The notes: generated from the letters alone by a model not told the origin. Shown: positions 1 through 6,273, counted from the stretch's first letter. The stretch is DNA of 12,747 nucleotides from Collinsella sp. (GCA_019414345.1 DXMF01000052.1:1-12747); one strand, 5' to 3'. A program made the numbers and translations.

Positions 1-303
1 AAGGGCGGAGGCGGGGCATGCCCCGCCTCTTACACCACATCTCTGTGCGCTACCGGTCGTGGCCCACGGTGCTGAATACTTCGTTTTTTGCACGGCCCAA
101 GGTGGGGTACCCTGAGACGAAGCAAAAAGATTCCTCATTTCTATGCAGATACCGATAGGATTTATGCAAGATTGGGATTGTAAGCCGTGCGCGTGCGTAA
201 AATCGGCGGGAGGACGTCTGGAGGTGGCTCGGCTCCCAGAGCCTTGCGCGTGCAGAACGGTTAAAATCGGGACTCGGTCTTAGTTTTGCTTGGAAGGATG
301 CAC
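1..303. other. Non-coding stretch upstream of the M42 peptidase gene
   Basis: No convincing gene lies here on either strand. It holds a perfect 22-base palindrome at 8-29, a GGGTACCC palindrome near 106-113, a hairpin-capable stretch at 217-240 (TCTGGAG pairing with CTCCCAGA, one bulge), and two copies of TGCGCGTGC, each followed shortly by AAAATCGG (about 188-206 and 245-270). TAAAAT at 198-203 and 262-267 are possible -10 hexamers, but neither has a good -35 at normal spacing. I do not recognise a known riboswitch or structured RNA family. It presumably contains the promoter and leader of the peptidase gene. Confidence 0.6.
8..29. terminator. Perfect 22-base palindrome, possible terminator hairpin
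   Basis: The arms GAGGCGGGG and CCCCGCCTC flank CATG and would form a 9-bp GC-rich stem. There is no T-tract on either side (TTACACC after it on the plus strand, GCCCTT on the minus strand). It is therefore a weak intrinsic terminator at best, or a symmetric protein site. It may close a gene lying left of the window. Confidence 0.35.
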
Positions 304-1347
304 ATGGCTTCTGTAATCGATGCTTCTCTAGAGGAGACGCTCTCCTATATCGCGGGACAGCTTAAGACGCTGACTTCTATTGCTTCGCCTACGGGCTATA
401 CCCGTGCGGCGACTGATTATCTAATGGAAACGTTGCGCAATATGGGCTTTGGGCCCGAGCGCTCCAATAAAGGCAACGTGCTCGTTGAGCTTGGTGGTGA
501 GGGTGAGCCGCTCGTACTGGCGAGCCATGTCGATACCCTGGGCGCCATGGTGCGTTCCATTAAGGACAATGGCCGCCTGCGTCCCACGACGCTTGGTGGG
601 CACCAGTGGTCTACGGCCGATGGCGAGAACTGCACAGTCTACACGCGTGACGGTAATGTCTACACGGGCGTGGTCCTCAATACCGAGCCTTCGGCGCATG
701 TGGCCGATGAGCCGGTCAAGACCATCGAGAAGAACATGGAAATCCTGCTCGACGAGAACGTTGACAGCAAGGACGATGTGCTCGAGCTGGGTATTCAGAC
801 CGGCGACATCATCGCTATGGACCCGCGCACCACGGTGACGGAGAGCGGCTACATCAAGAGTCGCTTCCTTGACGACAAGCTGTCCGCGTCGATTCTGCTG
901 GGTCTGGCCCGCGCCGTTGCTGACGGCGAGGTGTCGCTTTCGCGCAAGGTGTCGCTGCTCTTTACGGTGTACGAGGAGGTCGGTCACGGCGGCGCCTTTG
1001 TGCCGGCCGACACGCGCGAGATGATCAGCGTGGACATGGGCTGCGTGGGCGACGACCTGGGCTGCACCGAGCGCATGGTTTCGATTTGCGCCAAGGATTC
1101 GGGCGGTCCGTACAACTACGACCTGGTAACCACGCTGTCCAACATCGCGCGCGAGCTGGAGCTCGATTACGCCATCGATGTGTACCCGCACTATGGCTCC
1201 GACGTCGAGGCCACGCTCTCGGCCGGCTACGACATTCGCCATGGTCTGATCGGCCCCGGCGTGTACGCGAGCCACAACTACGAGCGCAGCCACATCGACG
1301 GCGTGCGCAACACCTACGAGCTGGTTCGCGCCTACGTTCAGCGCTAG
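304..1347 (+). CDS. M42 family metallo-aminopeptidase (TET/glutamyl aminopeptidase type)
   Basis: Predicted cytosolic dinuclear-metal aminopeptidase that trims N-terminal residues from peptides; family members usually form tetrahedral dodecamers. No signal peptide is seen. With ATG 304 the protein has 347 residues, usual for the family. Likely metal and catalytic residues are in order: H75-x-D77 (SHVDT), D190 in DDK, the E224-E225 pair followed by VGHGG, D244 in SVDMG, and H324 in ASHNYERSH. I chose ATG 304 over TTG 286 or ATG 298 because the GGAAGG ribosome site (292-297) lies 6 bases before it, whereas it overlaps or abuts the earlier starts. It is monocistronic, closed by the terminator at 1383-1406. 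Family assignment is firm; substrate preference cannot be read from sequence. Confidence 0.93.
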   Translation: MASVIDASLEETLSYIAGQLKTLTSIASPTGYTRAATDYLMETLRNMGFGPERSNKGNVLVELGGEGEPLVLASHVDTLGAMVRSIKDNGRLRPTTLGGHQWSTADGENCTVYTRDGNVYTGVVLNTEPSAHVADEPVKTIEKNMEILLDENVDSKDDVLELGIQTGDIIAMDPRTTVTESGYIKSRFLDDKLSASILLGLARAVADGEVSLSRKVSLLFTVYEEVGHGGAFVPADTREMISVDMGCVGDDLGCTERMVSICAKDSGGPYNYDLVTTLSNIARELELDYAIDVYPHYGSDVEATLSAGYDIRHGLIGPGVYASHNYERSHIDGVRNTYELVRAYVQR

Positions 1348-1382
1348 GGGAGTAGCTTGCGACTCGGCTGACCAATCGCTAA

Positions 1383-1406
1383 GGCCCGATTTCTCGGGCC
1401 TTTTTT
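1383..1406 (+). terminator. Intrinsic terminator of the M42 peptidase gene
   Basis: A perfect 7-bp stem GGCCCGA/TCGGGCC with a TTTC loop is followed directly by six T residues. It lies 35 bases past the peptidase stop codon and insulates the next gene. Confidence 0.93.
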
Positions 1407-1410
1407 CGCT

Positions 1411-1485
1411 TTGGGTTGTTTAGTATTATGATGCATGTAATCTATTAACTAAACGTTTAAATTACTTAACGAGGTGATGCGGTGT
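1411..1485 (+). promoter_or_regulatory. AT-rich upstream region with palindrome, HTH-kinase gene
   Basis: Between the terminator and the next start codon the DNA turns markedly AT-rich compared with its surroundings. TATTAT (1424-1429) and TATGAT (1427-1432) are possible -10 elements, but I see no good -35 partner. TAAACGTTTA at 1450-1459 is a perfect 10-base palindrome flanked by TTAAC motifs. It is a candidate operator, possibly for the gene's own DNA-binding domain (inference). AGGTGAT at 1472-1478 is a strong ribosome site 7 bases before ATG 1486. Confidence 0.45.
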
Positions 1486-2859
1486 ATGGATACGTCTGAG
1501 TACTTGTCTATGGGTGATGCTGCCCGCCTGCTGGGCGTTACGAAAGCCCGCATATCTCAACTTGCCGCATCGGGAACGCTCGCGTGCGATATTGTGGGCG
1601 GACGGAAGATGGTCGAGTACAATTCCGCGGTCGCTTATCAAAAGGTCCGCAAACGTGGACGCCGTCCTGCGGCCGATGTGGGGCGCAAGTTTACGCTGAT
1701 GTCCGCCGATTACGAGGTTGCGCGTGTCTCATTTGATCCGACGCGTGAGTTTCCCTTCGAAATCGCCGAGGTACTCGATGCGCAGAGGATGCCGTTTGGC
1801 ACGTGCTCGAGCTCTTCTCCTACGGTGAATAAACGGGAGCTCAACGTGTGGTGGAGCCATCGGTCGGTGCCCGATGTTCGCCCTGGGCTTATTTCGCGCT
1901 ACCGCGAGCTGGGGATTGCTAACGGCGTTGAGGTTCCGGTTCGGTGCCTGGGCCTATCACTTTCGGATTGTTATTGGCTGCGGCCGGCAGAATGCGACGG
2001 GTTCGAATGGCGAAACCTCAATTACTTCGAGAACGATTTTGAGCGATCGGCGTCCGAAGAGCGTTCGGGTTGGCTGGAAGGCATCGGTCTTAAAAATCCC
2101 GACAACACATCCGAGGGCGAGCTTCCTAAATCGTGGATGATTCGCAACGGTGTTCGCGTTCTGGTCAAGGGGTGCGGCATGGACGACCAACGGCCCTTTA
2201 ACGAGGCGGTTGCAACGGCCCTGCATCGTCGCTTGCTGTCGGAGGGCGAGTTTGTTCCTTATACGGTTGAGCGGATGTTCGATGGCCCTGTGTGTCTGTG
2301 CGACGACTTTCTTGACGGCCGCGAGGAATACGTTCCGGCTGTTTCCGTTAAGGGCGCACTTGGTAGCCAGCGGGGAAACTCGACGTACGACCGGTACTGC
2401 CGCTTCCTTGGTAAGCATGGAGCAGACGAGGCTGCCGTGAGAAGGTCTATGTCGCAGATGATTGTCTGCGATGCCCTTTTGGCCAACAGCGACCGCCATT
2501 GGCGAAACTTCGGCATCATCCGCAATGTCGACACCCTGGAGATAAGGCCTGCCCCGCTGTTCGATAGCGGCAACTGCCTGTGGTACAACGTATCAACTGC
2601 CGTGCTCGCAGCTGGGGAGTTTGGGTTTTCCGCTAAGCCGTTTGGGCCCGACCCTTCCGTCCAGCTGGCGCTTGCGGACTCGGTCGATTGGTTCGATCCA
2701 TCGCGGCTCAACGGATTTGTTGATGAGGCGATCGAGATTCTTTCGCAGAGCGAATGGGCGACGGCGGAGGGTCGACTCGAGGCCATTTGCCGCGGCCTCG
2801 AGCGTCGCGTAATCGAGGTTAGTGCCGCTGTTGAGGTGCTTCGACACGTGCAGCGATAA
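1486..2859 (+). CDS. HTH-domain protein fused to a HipA-like kinase domain
   Basis: A 457-residue predicted cytosolic protein. Residues about 4-55 form an excisionase/MerR-like helix-turn-helix (SMGDAARLLGVTKARISQL), followed by a basic RKRGRRP linker. The rest matches a HipA-type kinase: SLSDCYW (158-164) and YFENDF (180-185), which I recall from HipA-like proteins; a glycine-loop-like GELPKS (211-216); candidate ATP lysine K228 in VLVKG; helix-C-like E240; catalytic-loop NSDRHWRNFG with D336 and N341; and metal-binding D360 in LFDSG. All core kinase residues appear present, so it is probably active. In classic hipBA the HTH antitoxin is a separate protein; none is visible beside this gene. 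ATG 1486 is preferred over upstream GTG 1474 or ATG 1477 because of AGGTGAT spacing. AT-rich flanks and freer third-position use by eye hint at transfer. The substrate is unknown, and toxin action is not shown. Confidence 0.78.
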   Translation: MDTSEYLSMGDAARLLGVTKARISQLAASGTLACDIVGGRKMVEYNSAVAYQKVRKRGRRPAADVGRKFTLMSADYEVARVSFDPTREFPFEIAEVLDAQRMPFGTCSSSSPTVNKRELNVWWSHRSVPDVRPGLISRYRELGIANGVEVPVRCLGLSLSDCYWLRPAECDGFEWRNLNYFENDFERSASEERSGWLEGIGLKNPDNTSEGELPKSWMIRNGVRVLVKGCGMDDQRPFNEAVATALHRRLLSEGEFVPYTVERMFDGPVCLCDDFLDGREEYVPAVSVKGALGSQRGNSTYDRYCRFLGKHGADEAAVRRSMSQMIVCDALLANSDRHWRNFGIIRNVDTLEIRPAPLFDSGNCLWYNVSTAVLAAGEFGFSAKPFGPDPSVQLALADSVDWFDPSRLNGFVDEAIEILSQSEWATAEGRLEAICRGLERRVIEVSAAVEVLRHVQR

Positions 2860-2867
2860 ACCTGCGG

Positions 2868-3968
2868 CTACTTAAGTGCGCCGGTCACCGTACCGCCACC
2901 CAGGACGATGTCGCCGCGATAGACGACGACGGCTTGGCCGGGGGCGATGGCTCGTTGCGGCTCGTCAAAAGTTAGCAGCATTTGTCCGTCGGCGTCACGC
3001 GTAAGGGTCGCTGCCTGGTCCTTTTGACGGTAGCGGTACTTGGCACCTACGCGAATGCCGCCGGCGTCGAGCTCCGCCTCCATGCGTGCGTCCGGCGCAC
3101 TCCAGATCCACTCATCGGCCGTGAGGGCAGCGGCGGTCAGGTCCTCGGCCTCACCCAGATGCACGGTGTTGTTGGCGGCGTCGACGCCCGTCACATACAC
3201 GGGATGCGCCATCGCGACGCCCAGGCCCTTGCGCTGGCCGATGGTGTAGCGCAGCGCGCCGTTGTGGTGCCCGACCACGCTGCCGTCGCGCCACACAATG
3301 TCGCCCGGTGCAGCGGCATGTCCGCAGCGGCGCTCGATATAGCCTGCGTAGTCACCGTCCGCGATAAAGCAGATGTCCTCGCTTTCGGCCTTCTGGGCGT
3401 TGGTAAAGCCCTGCTCCGCGGCTATGCGGCGCACGTCGCGCTCTTTGTCCAGGCCAGCCAGCGGAAAGATCGTGTGCGCCAGGCGCTCCTGCGTAAGTGA
3501 ATACAAAAAGTAGCTTTGGTCCTTTTTGGGGTCCTCGCCGCGATGTAGCTGCCAGGTGCCGTCTGCCGCCTGGCTTGTTTTGGCGTAATGTCCCGTTGCG
3601 ATGTAGTCGCAGCCCATGTCCAGCGCCGCATCGAGCAGTGCGCCAAACTTAATGTGGCGGTTGCAGATAATGCACGGGTTGGGCGTCAGCCCCTCCTGGT
3701 AGGCGTTCACAAAGCGCTCGATAACACTGCGGTCGAAGGTCTGCTGCAGGTCGAGCACATGATGGGGTATCCCCAGACGCTCAGCGACCGCCTTCGCGTC
3801 GGCGATGTCGCGGCCGACCTTATTCATGCCCGTGGCGGGGTCGGGTGCGGGGCAGGTGAGGCGCATGGTGGCACCGACGCATTCGTAGCCCTGGCTTTTG
3901 AGCAGGTACGCGGTCACGCTGGAATCGACGCCGCCGCTCATGGCGACGAGCACGCGCTTGTTGTGCAT
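2868..3968 (-). CDS. mnmA: tRNA-specific 2-thiouridylase MnmA
   Basis: Installs the 2-thio group on wobble uridine 34 of Lys, Glu and Gln tRNAs, using ATP to adenylate the base and persulfide sulfur ultimately taken from cysteine. At 366 residues it has normal length. The N-terminal PP-loop SGGVDSS is at residues 11-17. The two active-site cysteines are C102 (in NPCIICNRHIKF) and C200 (in ESEDICF). GHYAK (126-130), DQSYFLY (150-156) and YTIGQRKGLG (241-250) are family signatures, and the C-terminal part is the expected beta-barrel region. ATG 3968 has AAGGAG at 3978-3983, 9 bases upstream. It lies downstream of cysK on the same strand but behind a terminator. It ends 8 bases from the converging HTH-kinase gene. 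No cysteine desulfurase gene is adjacent. Confidence 0.96.
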   Translation of the reverse strand: MHNKRVLVAMSGGVDSSVTAYLLKSQGYECVGATMRLTCPAPDPATGMNKVGRDIADAKAVAERLGIPHHVLDLQQTFDRSVIERFVNAYQEGLTPNPCIICNRHIKFGALLDAALDMGCDYIATGHYAKTSQAADGTWQLHRGEDPKKDQSYFLYSLTQERLAHTIFPLAGLDKERDVRRIAAEQGFTNAQKAESEDICFIADGDYAGYIERRCGHAAAPGDIVWRDGSVVGHHNGALRYTIGQRKGLGVAMAHPVYVTGVDAANNTVHLGEAEDLTAAALTADEWIWSAPDARMEAELDAGGIRVGAKYRYRQKDQAATLTRDADGQMLLTFDEPQRAIAPGQAVVVYRGDIVLGGGTVTGALK

Positions 3969-3997
3969 GTGGAGGTTCTCCTTGGTGGCATGTGGCC

Positions 3998-4036
3998 AAA
4001 AAAGAAAAGCGGCGCGGGAGGCTGGTTCCGCGCCGC
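3998..4036 (-). terminator. Intrinsic terminator between cysK and mnmA
   Basis: Read on the minus strand, a perfect 9-bp stem GCGGCGCGG/CCGCGCCGC with a 10-base loop is followed by TTTTCTTTTTT (3998-4008). It should end cysK transcripts, although it sits 113 bases past the cysK stop codon. Only 29 bases separate its T-tract from the mnmA start codon, so it also appears to lie inside the mnmA leader. Confidence 0.88.
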
Positions 4037-4040
4037 AGAC

Positions 4041-4049
4041 ATTGTAGCA
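4041..4049 (-). promoter_or_regulatory. Candidate extended -10 promoter for mnmA
   Basis: The minus strand reads TGCTACAAT: a TACAAT -10 hexamer with one mismatch to consensus, preceded by the TGn extended -10 motif. No good -35 lies 16-18 bases upstream. Transcription would begin near 4034, at the base of the terminator hairpin. It is the only plausible mnmA promoter I see between the cysK stop and the mnmA start. Confidence 0.45.
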
Positions 4050-4149
4050 AGTTCGGGCGTCGTGTGGGACACCCTAACGAGATGGGCTCAGGCGGCCAGA
4101 AGAGAGGGTAGACCGGCGTGCCTTGGGCCTATCGACAAGCGACGGGCCC

Positions 4150-5088
4150 TTAGTCCTGGAAGAGCGCCGTGGACAGGTAGCGCTCGCCGGTGTCGGCAAG
4201 CAGGGCCACGATGGTCTTGCCCTCGTTCTCGGGGCGCTTGGCCAGTTGCAGTGCGGCCCACACGGCGGCACCGGACGAAATGCCCACGAGCACGCCCTCC
4301 TTGTGGCCCACGGCGCGGCCGGTGGCAAAGGCGTCGTCGTTCTCGACGGGGATGATCTCGTCGTAGACCTGGGTGTCGAGGACGTCGGGCACAAAGCCGG
4401 CACCGATGCCCTGGATCTTGTGCGGGCCGGCCTGGCCCTTAGAGAGCACCGGTGAGGTGGCGGGCTCAACGGCGACGACCTGAATCTCGGGGTTCTGCTC
4501 CTTGAGGAATTCGCCCACGCCGGTCACGGTACCGCCGGTGCCAACGCCGGCGACGAAAATGTCGACCTGGCCGTCGGTGTCGTCCCAGATCTCGGGGCCG
4601 GTCGTGGCCTTGTGAATGGCCGGGTTGGCGGGGTTCACAAACTGGCCGGCGATGATGCTGTTGGGAGTCTCCTTCTGCAGCTCCTCGGCCTTGGCGATAG
4701 CGCCCTTCATGCCCTTGGAGCCGTCGGTGAGCACGAGCTGCGCACCGTATGCTTGCATCAGCTTGCGGCGCTCGACGGACATGGTCTCGGGCATGGTGAT
4801 GATCACCTTGTAGCCGCGGGCGGCCGCCACCGAGGCGATGCCGACGCCGGTGTTGCCGCTCGTGGGCTCGATGATGGTGTAGTCGCCGCCGCGCACGAGC
4901 TTGCCGGCCTTCTCGGCCTCGTCAATCATGTTCTTGGCGACGCGGTCTTTAACGGATCCGGCGGGGTTGAAGTATTCCAGTTTGACGAGCACGCGAGCCT
5001 TGAGGTCCTCGTCGGCCTCAAAGTGGGTGAGCTCCAGAAGCGGGGTGTGGCCGATAAGCTGATCGATGGACGTGTAAACCTTGCTCAT
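4150..5088 (-). CDS. cysK: Cysteine synthase (O-acetylserine sulfhydrylase)
   Basis: Pyridoxal-phosphate enzyme that makes L-cysteine from O-acetylserine and sulfide in the cytosol. Length is 312 residues, typical of the family. Visible signatures: the PLP Schiff-base lysine K47 in NPAGSVKDR, the substrate loop PTSGNTG (75-81), the phosphate-binding loop GTGGT (183-187), and SSGAA (271-275) with S272 placed to bind the PLP ring nitrogen. The C terminus (ERYLSTALF) is CysK-like. ATG 5088 has GGAGG at 5095-5099, 6 bases upstream. It is transcribed away from the Rrf2-family regulator gene and toward mnmA, with an intrinsic terminator after it. CysM or cystathionine-type paralogues are less likely given the motif set. 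Confidence 0.95.
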   Translation of the reverse strand: MSKVYTSIDQLIGHTPLLELTHFEADEDLKARVLVKLEYFNPAGSVKDRVAKNMIDEAEKAGKLVRGGDYTIIEPTSGNTGVGIASVAAARGYKVIITMPETMSVERRKLMQAYGAQLVLTDGSKGMKGAIAKAEELQKETPNSIIAGQFVNPANPAIHKATTGPEIWDDTDGQVDIFVAGVGTGGTVTGVGEFLKEQNPEIQVVAVEPATSPVLSKGQAGPHKIQGIGAGFVPDVLDTQVYDEIIPVENDDAFATGRAVGHKEGVLVGISSGAAVWAALQLAKRPENEGKTIVALLADTGERYLSTALFQD

Positions 5089-5190
5089 GGTGAACCTCCA
5101 AAGTGTTCAAGTTGCTGGTTGCCGTATGGTTTTACGGCGTGTCTAGCAGCCAAACCCATAAACCTTATAGGTTGTTCGTTTAGCTGTTGG
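5089..5190 (-). promoter_or_regulatory. cysK leader with small hairpins
   Basis: If the promoter at 5196-5224 is used, cysK has a leader of roughly 100 bases. It contains a 6-bp perfect hairpin (GCCGTA at 5121-5126 with TACGGC at 5133-5138) and the perfect inverted repeat AACCT-TAT-AGGTT at 5161-5173, which could be an operator or a second hairpin. I see no T-box core motif or other known riboswitch signature and no terminator-like T-tract, so any control here is unproven. Confidence 0.35.
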
Positions 5191-5195
5191 CAAGC

Positions 5196-5224
5196 ATAGT
5201 AGACACTAAAGCCTAGTAATGCAA
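5196..5224 (-). promoter_or_regulatory. Candidate cysK promoter
   Basis: On the minus strand TTGCAT (5219-5224) and TACTAT (5196-5201) are separated by exactly 17 bases. They match the sigma-70 consensus at three and four of six positions. The region is AT-rich and lies between the divergent cysK and Rrf2 genes. Confidence 0.4.
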
Positions 5225-5277
5225 TAGGAAATAGAAGATTATTACGAGTCGATTAACCATCTTGACCGGAACGGGTA

Positions 5278-5305
5278 TTTTCAAACCCATTTTTTCGGCT
5301 AGAAT
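5278..5305 (+). promoter_or_regulatory. Candidate promoter of the Rrf2-family regulator gene
   Basis: TTTTCA (5278-5283) and TAGAAT (5300-5305) have a 16-base spacer and match four and five of six consensus positions. The leader to ATG 5342 would be about 30 bases. TTGACC at 5262-5267 is a better -35 hexamer but has no -10 at normal spacing. Confidence 0.4.
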
Positions 5306-5341
5306 TTCAACGGACTAAAAGACCGAAAGGCAGCAATATAT

Positions 5342-5770
5342 ATGTTGGTTTCTACTAAGGGCAGGTACGCCCTGCGCGTTATGGTCGATCTGGCCGAGCA
5401 CCAGGCGGCCGGTCGCATCCCGCTCAAAGAGATCGCGGCGCGACAGGGGATTTCCGAGAAATATCTCGAGAACATCTTGGCTACGCTCGTGCGCGCCAAC
5501 ATGCTTTCGGGCATGCGTGGCAAGGGCGGCGGCTATGTGCTCACGCGTCCGCCCGAGCAGTACACGGTGGGCGAGATCCTGCGCCTGACCGAGGGTAGTC
5601 TGGCGCCGGTCGCCTGCCTGGATGGCGACTGCAAGGGCTGCTCGCGATCTGATGAGTGCCCCACGCTCGACGTGTGGAAGAACCTGGACAAGCTCATCAA
5701 CGATTACCTCGACGGCGTGACGCTCGATCAACTTGTCGCTCCCAACCATGGCTACGACTATGTCATCTAA
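5342..5770 (+). CDS. Rrf2-family transcriptional regulator, IscR-like with four cysteines
   Basis: A 142-residue dimeric winged-helix regulator. The N terminus STKGRYALRVMVDLA and the recognition region GISEKYLENILATLVRANML (37-56), followed by the wing GMRGKGGGYVLTRP (57-70), are classic Rrf2. Residues 92, 97, 100 and 106 are cysteines in the place where IscR carries its Fe-S ligands (E. coli C92, C98, C104). A 2Fe-2S or other thiol-based sensor is therefore likely, unlike CymR, which lacks such a cluster. ATG 5342 fits the family's usual start; AAAGG at 5326-5330 is a somewhat distant ribosome site. It is divergent from cysK, so it probably regulates cysK and itself (inference). It could be an IscR-type Fe-S regulator or a cysteine-metabolism regulator; the sequence does not settle which. 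Confidence 0.92.
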   Translation: MLVSTKGRYALRVMVDLAEHQAAGRIPLKEIAARQGISEKYLENILATLVRANMLSGMRGKGGGYVLTRPPEQYTVGEILRLTEGSLAPVACLDGDCKGCSRSDECPTLDVWKNLDKLINDYLDGVTLDQLVAPNHGYDYVI

Positions 5771-5840
5771 CCCACGCCTGCCATGTGGGGACGGGGTGGA
5801 AATGGTAGATTTTCTTGCCCTCTGAGACTTGGCAAATAAG

Positions 5841-5877
5841 AAGGCCGCCCATTTTTGCGATGGGCGGCCTTTGATTT
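5841..5877. terminator. Bidirectional intrinsic terminator
   Basis: A perfect 12-bp stem AAGGCCGCCCAT/ATGGGCGGCCTT with a 7-base loop (5853-5859). The plus strand continues TTTGATTT; the minus strand continues TTCTTATTT. It lies between the Rrf2 gene and the convergent YvlD-like gene and should stop both. Confidence 0.92.
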
Positions 5878-5907
5878 GGTCCGATGCGTTTGCGTGTCGG
5901 GGGCGTT

Positions 5908-6273
5908 CTACTCTTCGGCAATACTATCGAGGATGCTGCGCATGATGGACACTAGGATGCTGCCCATAAAGGCCGAGCCAAAGCCGGCGATGGAGATACC
6001 GACGCCCAACAGGTTGACCGACAGGTAGCTGGCGAGCTCCAGCATAAAGCTGTTGAGCACGAGCTGGAAAATGCCGAGCGTAATGATCGTGAGCGGCAGC
6101 GAGATGACCGTGAGGAACGGTTTGACGAACGAATCTACGATGTTGAGGAACAGTCCCACAAAGGCAAAGCAGACCCAAGCCTCGGCAAAGCCGAAGGGTT
6201 GGATACCGGGGACGAGGAACGTGGCGATCGCGATGGCGATCGAGGTGAAGAGCCAGTTAAGCATAAAGCGCAT
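5908..6273 (-). CDS. Small membrane protein, YvlD / phage_holin_4_2 family
   Basis: A 121-residue, highly hydrophobic protein with about four transmembrane segments, near residues 5-25, 29-48, 53-80 and 94-115, and an acidic C-terminal tail (SIAEE). The motif around NIVDSFVKPFLTVISLPLT (44-62) and ITLGIFQLVLNSFML matches the family named phage holin 4 superfamily (Pfam Phage_holin_4_2, COG1950, B. subtilis YvlD). These proteins are widespread on chromosomes and the holin name does not imply a prophage; the true role is unknown, with envelope stress suggested for some relatives. ATG 6273 has AAAGG at 6283-6287, 9 bases upstream. It is monocistronic and ends against the bidirectional terminator. 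No other phage genes are nearby. Confidence 0.88.
   Translation of the reverse strand: MRFMLNWLFTSIAIAIATFLVPGIQPFGFAEAWVCFAFVGLFLNIVDSFVKPFLTVISLPLTIITLGIFQLVLNSFMLELASYLSVNLLGVGISIAGFGSAFMGSILVSIMRSILDSIAEE

Noticed and set aside
30..125. A short minus-strand coding tail or a small RNA ending in the 8-29 palindrome
   Set aside because: The frame is only about 30 codons with no proper start or ribosome site, the palindrome lacks a T-tract, and I could not match the sequence to a known RNA.
421..1293. A 290-codon minus-strand frame opposite the M42 peptidase gene
   Set aside because: A shadow of a well-supported gene; its translation is low-complexity and matches no family I know.
3588..4355. 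A 255-codon plus-strand frame across the mnmA-cysK junction
   Set aside because: It runs antisense through both genes and the terminator, has an Arg-rich low-complexity tail and no ribosome site.
5089..5341. A T-box or other known cysteine riboswitch ahead of cysK
   Set aside because: No T-box core motif, specifier-type architecture or antiterminator/terminator pair is visible; only small hairpins are present.
5908..6273. Evidence for a prophage from the holin-family name
   Set aside because: The YvlD/phage_holin_4_2 family is common on bacterial chromosomes and no other phage gene is in the window.
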